A program made the position numbers and the translations under genes. The notes beneath the pieces were generated by a model that was not told the origin of the DNA, did no database searches, and worked only from the letters and a program-made list of their open reading frames with translations. Positions 33,690 to 34,234 of a stretch of 34,234 nucleotides of DNA are shown here, in pieces. This stretch comes from Kiritimatiellia bacterium. GTDB lineage: Bacteria; Verrucomicrobiota; Kiritimatiellia; RFP12; UBA1067. The stretch's first letter is position 1. The number at the start of each line of letters is the position of its first letter. The stretch spans positions 1 to 34,234 of the forward strand of contig JAHBAE010000056.1 in NCBI GenBank assembly GCA_018384485.1. The letters are read 5' to 3'.

Positions 33690-33835
33690 TTGCTTTTCCA
33701 CGCTTCTTAAGCGGGCTTTCCCCGTAAAAGGCGGTAGATGAGCGCGTGAAATGTTGCGGCGTAGAAAAGCCTGACATTTTTGCTATTTCTGAAAATTGAA
33801 CTTAGATTCGTCAGTAGAGCGGGTTCTTTTTTAAC
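33676..33835 (-). pseudogene. Remnant of an AraC-family regulator (C-terminal HTH)
   Basis: The minus strand encodes SEIAKMSGFSTPQHFTRS followed by FYGESPLKKRGKAIKLR and a TAA at 33676-33678. This matches the second helix-turn-helix and tail of AraC regulators (eIA...GFSsps.FsR.Fk..yGesP). A TAA at 33802-33804 interrupts that frame, but a one-base shift restores upstream residues STDESKFNF, as expected before SEIA. The DNA-recognition end remains, but the gene is broken and its upstream part is replaced by a repeat. The end overlaps the CcdA-like gene by 14 nt. Confidence 0.65.
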
Positions 33836-33864
33836 GCAGAGACGCAAAGGGGCAGAGAAAAGAG
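33828..33864. repeat. ACGCAGAG-type intergenic repeat
   Basis: The stretch AACGCAGAGACGCAAAGG with GGCAGAG following resembles a dispersed element found between genes in many bacteria, whose chance translation reads like TQRRRGAE (here TQRRKGAEK). It lies where the upstream part of the AraC remnant should be. The 33780-34016 ORF across it is therefore not counted as a gene. Recognition is from memory of the motif, not a search. Confidence 0.5.
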
Positions 33865-33918
33865 AGTTTATTATGTTTTTTGAGAGTTATTTTCATTTTT
33901 TGCAACACCATTCAAGCG

Positions 33919-33954
33919 ACACCCCACCCATTCCACAATCGATTACACCCCACC
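33919..33954. repeat. Short direct repeat ACACCCCACC
   Basis: ACACCCCACC occurs at 33919-33928 and 33945-33954, 26 bp apart start to start, in the AT-rich spacer upstream of the palindromic promoter region. The spacing, about 2.5 helical turns, could suit a regulator or be chance. Confidence 0.35.
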
Positions 33955-33958
33955 TTAA

Positions 33959-33989
33959 GAATTTTCCGCATAAAATTCTCATTTTATGC
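33959..33989. promoter_or_regulatory. Overlapping palindromes next to an extended -10
   Basis: GCATAAAAT-TCTC-ATTTTATGC (33968-33989) is a perfect 9-bp inverted repeat. A second one, GAATTTT-CCGCAT-AAAATTC (33959-33978), shares one arm, so the two structures are mutually exclusive as hairpins. The larger palindrome ends exactly at TGC of the following extended -10, so a bound repressor would block the promoter. No T-run follows, which argues against a terminator. Confidence 0.5.
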
Positions 33990-33995
33990 TATACT
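33987..33995 (+). promoter_or_regulatory. Promoter of the last gene (extended -10)
   Basis: TGC-TATACT (33987-33995) matches the extended -10 pattern seen at parC, followed by AC as in other promoters of the window. There is no clear -35. Transcription toward the partial gene at 34144 would give a leader of about 140 nt. Confidence 0.45.
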
Positions 33996-34143
33996 ACTCA
34001 TGCCTTCCAAAAATAAAGTTCTGCGAAAAGGGGGAAATAGGACAAAAAAAGAGTTCTAAAAAGAAAAAAGTTTAGAGTCAAAATAAATACTGCTGATAAG
34101 TAAGAATTATATTATATGATTGTCAACTCCGGGAAGAGACTAA

Positions 34144-34234
34144 ATGGCTAAAAAATATCAACATTCAGCTTATTATTACGCATATCACTATGGTTGGACT
34201 CATAGCGATGCTTGTACTTTTGCCGGAAAATATC
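34144..34234 (+). CDS. Partial ORF, Tyr/His-rich N-terminus, truncated by window edge
   Basis: Too short for the ORF track. From the ATG at 34144 the frame stays open for 30 codons to the window end, reading MAKKYQHSAYYYAYHYGWTH and then SDACTFAGKY. GGAAGAG ends 5 nt upstream of the ATG region, a plausible ribosome binding site. Seven of 30 residues are Tyr and three are His. I do not recognise the family. The low G+C of the preceding 400 bp, different from the upstream operon, suggests a boundary with accessory DNA. It may also simply be a chance ORF. Confidence 0.45.
   Translation, partial: MAKKYQHSAYYYAYHYGWTHSDACTFAGKY

Noticed and set aside
33780-34016. 78-aa + strand ORF in the terminal spacer
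   Set aside because: It runs through the AraC remnant and the ACGCAGAG-type repeat; the TQRRKGAEK segment is a chance translation of that repeat.
1-34234. CRISPR arrays, tRNA or rRNA genes, transposases, integrases, toxin-antitoxin or defence genes
   Set aside because: Reading both strands and the ORF list, I found no regularly spaced repeats, no cloverleaf-like sequences and no such protein motifs.

Overview
This is a gene-dense bacterial chromosome segment of roughly 55% G+C, running from rplU to a gene cut off by the right edge. Almost every gene lies on the + strand, with 1-4 nt start/stop overlaps. The organism is Gram-negative in type: it has a lipoprotein signal peptide, LPS/capsule-style glycosyltransferases and a Gld-type ABC exporter. 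The gene mix includes GH97 and GH127 glycosidases, Gfo/Idh/MocA oxidoreductases beside a xylose-isomerase-like TIM-barrel lipoprotein, and DUF1573 and DUF4340 proteins. My inference is a polysaccharide-using member of the PVC group (Kiritimatiellota / Verrucomicrobiota / Lentisphaerota), perhaps from a gut or rumen. No 16S gene is present to confirm this.

Layout: (1) 119-858, rplU-rpmA with a strong promoter, a long 5' leader hairpin and a terminator-like hairpin. (2) 906-8479, rho-uvrA-D-aminoacylase-tatD-rsmE from one promoter with an attenuator-like leader. (3) 8495-9598 (-), a metallophosphoesterase with a membrane anchor, divergent from argB. (4) 9664-18331, argB-argD, sugar-isomerase-like lipoprotein, oxidoreductase, then an ABC ATPase / GldF-GldG fusion / DUF4340 exporter module. 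(5) 18395-22187, a less GC-rich surface-glycan cluster: membrane protein, two GT4 glycosyltransferases and a shortened nucleotide-sugar dehydrogenase homologue. (6) 22316-24344, a secreted GH97 enzyme. (7) 24356-33689, parC-like topoisomerase subunit, GT2 polyprenol-phosphate glycosyltransferase, tadA, gmk, oxidoreductase, GH127, EamA transporter and a DUF1573-CcdA fusion, closely spaced as if co-transcribed. (8) 33676-34234, an AT-rich tail with an AraC-family gene remnant, a dispersed-type repeat, overlapping palindromes on an extended -10 promoter, and the start of a Tyr/His-rich ORF.

Housekeeping genes (translation, repair, arginine synthesis, tRNA editing, GMP kinase) share operons with carbohydrate and envelope genes. 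Promoters repeatedly carry an extended -10 (TGnTATAAT); rho and argB share the identical 13-mer TGGTATAATACAC. I see no CRISPR array, tRNA, rRNA, transposase or recognisable defence system. The strongest candidates for something undescribed are the rplU leader hairpin, the anchored phosphoesterase fusion, the DUF1573-CcdA fusion and the regulatory tail with its partial gene.
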